DNA of 48,166 nt from Lentilactobacillus rapi DSM 19907 = JCM 15042 (GTDB lineage: Bacteria; Bacillota; Bacilli; Lactobacillales; Lactobacillaceae). The notes beneath the pieces are model-generated. The model was not told the DNA's origin and did no database searches. It saw only the letters and a program-made list of their open reading frames with translations. The stretch lies in the NCBI RefSeq assembly GCF_001436255.1, contig NZ_AZEI01000014.1:1-48166 (forward strand), written 5' to 3'. Each line of letters starts with the position of its first letter. Positions within the stretch are counted from its first letter, which is position 1. Shown piece by piece: positions 48,123-48,166 of this stretch. The position numbers were made by a program, and so were the translations under genes.

Positions 48123-48166
48123 TCAAACTTACTATTTCAAAAAATGAGTGTACACTAAACAGTAAC

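Overview
The window looks like chromosome of a low-to-middling GC Gram-positive bacterium of the Lactobacillaceae, probably a heterofermentative lactobacillus close to Lentilactobacillus. The signs are strong AGGAGG ribosome binding sites, many TTG starts, PepO, AzlCD, PerR, a T-box in front of proBA, a lysine riboswitch, and DUF3021/LytTR beside an ABC exporter. The species call is an inference. I see no rRNA, tRNA, prophage, transposase or CRISPR array.

Layout. 0.1-6.4 kb holds housekeeping and repair genes (RNase HI, UPF0316, VOC protein, a divergent beta-phosphoglucomutase, DUF488, 3-methyladenine glycosylase, a PgpA-like protein, methionine aminopeptidase), with three pairs of convergent genes overlapping at their 3' ends. 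6.4-8.2 kb is a gene-poor stretch with three very small genes and hairpin repeats. 8.2-16.7 kb holds pepO, a PPK2 kinase, an ABC-2 exporter operon with its LytTR regulator, and rarA plus a macrodomain gene. 17-24 kb holds azlCD, a Nudix hydrolase, a zinc-type ArsR sensor with a cation transporter, a thioesterase with no normal start codon, a universal stress protein, a folded RNA candidate and a YibE/F pair. 23.8-29.7 kb holds proBA under a T-box, a secreted amidase, perR with a perfect PerR box, and a lactonase. 30.3-34.5 kb holds a FAH-family hydrolase and a DinG/XPD-like helicase that has lost all four iron-sulfur cysteines.

34.8-45.7 kb is one locus with all nine enzymes from aspartate to lysine by the N-acetyl branch: LysC, Asd, DapA, DapB, DapH, PatA, DapL, DapF and LysA. 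dapF-lysC run left. lysA-dapH-dapL-dapA-dapB-patA-asd run right behind a consensus promoter, a lysine riboswitch and a terminator. The intermediate meso-diaminopimelate is made on the way. The right end carries a decayed toxin-antitoxin pair and a phosphoesterase followed by a 27-codon gene.

The most striking feature is a set of non-coding hairpin repeats in two families. Family B (about 120 bp; 14 near-full copies, one fragment and several half-unit remnants) has helices whose sequences differ between copies while the two arms stay complementary, with fixed internal-loop bases. Its copies often start exactly at the stop codon of the gene before them, and they form tandem pairs or a four-unit array in which two helix types alternate. 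Family A (about 185-205 bp; 4 copies plus a fragment) has conserved flanks, terminal inverted repeats and a 25-bp central stem that is swapped between copies. Both share the same hairpin tip. I do not recognise either as a named element; this is the best candidate here for an undescribed system.
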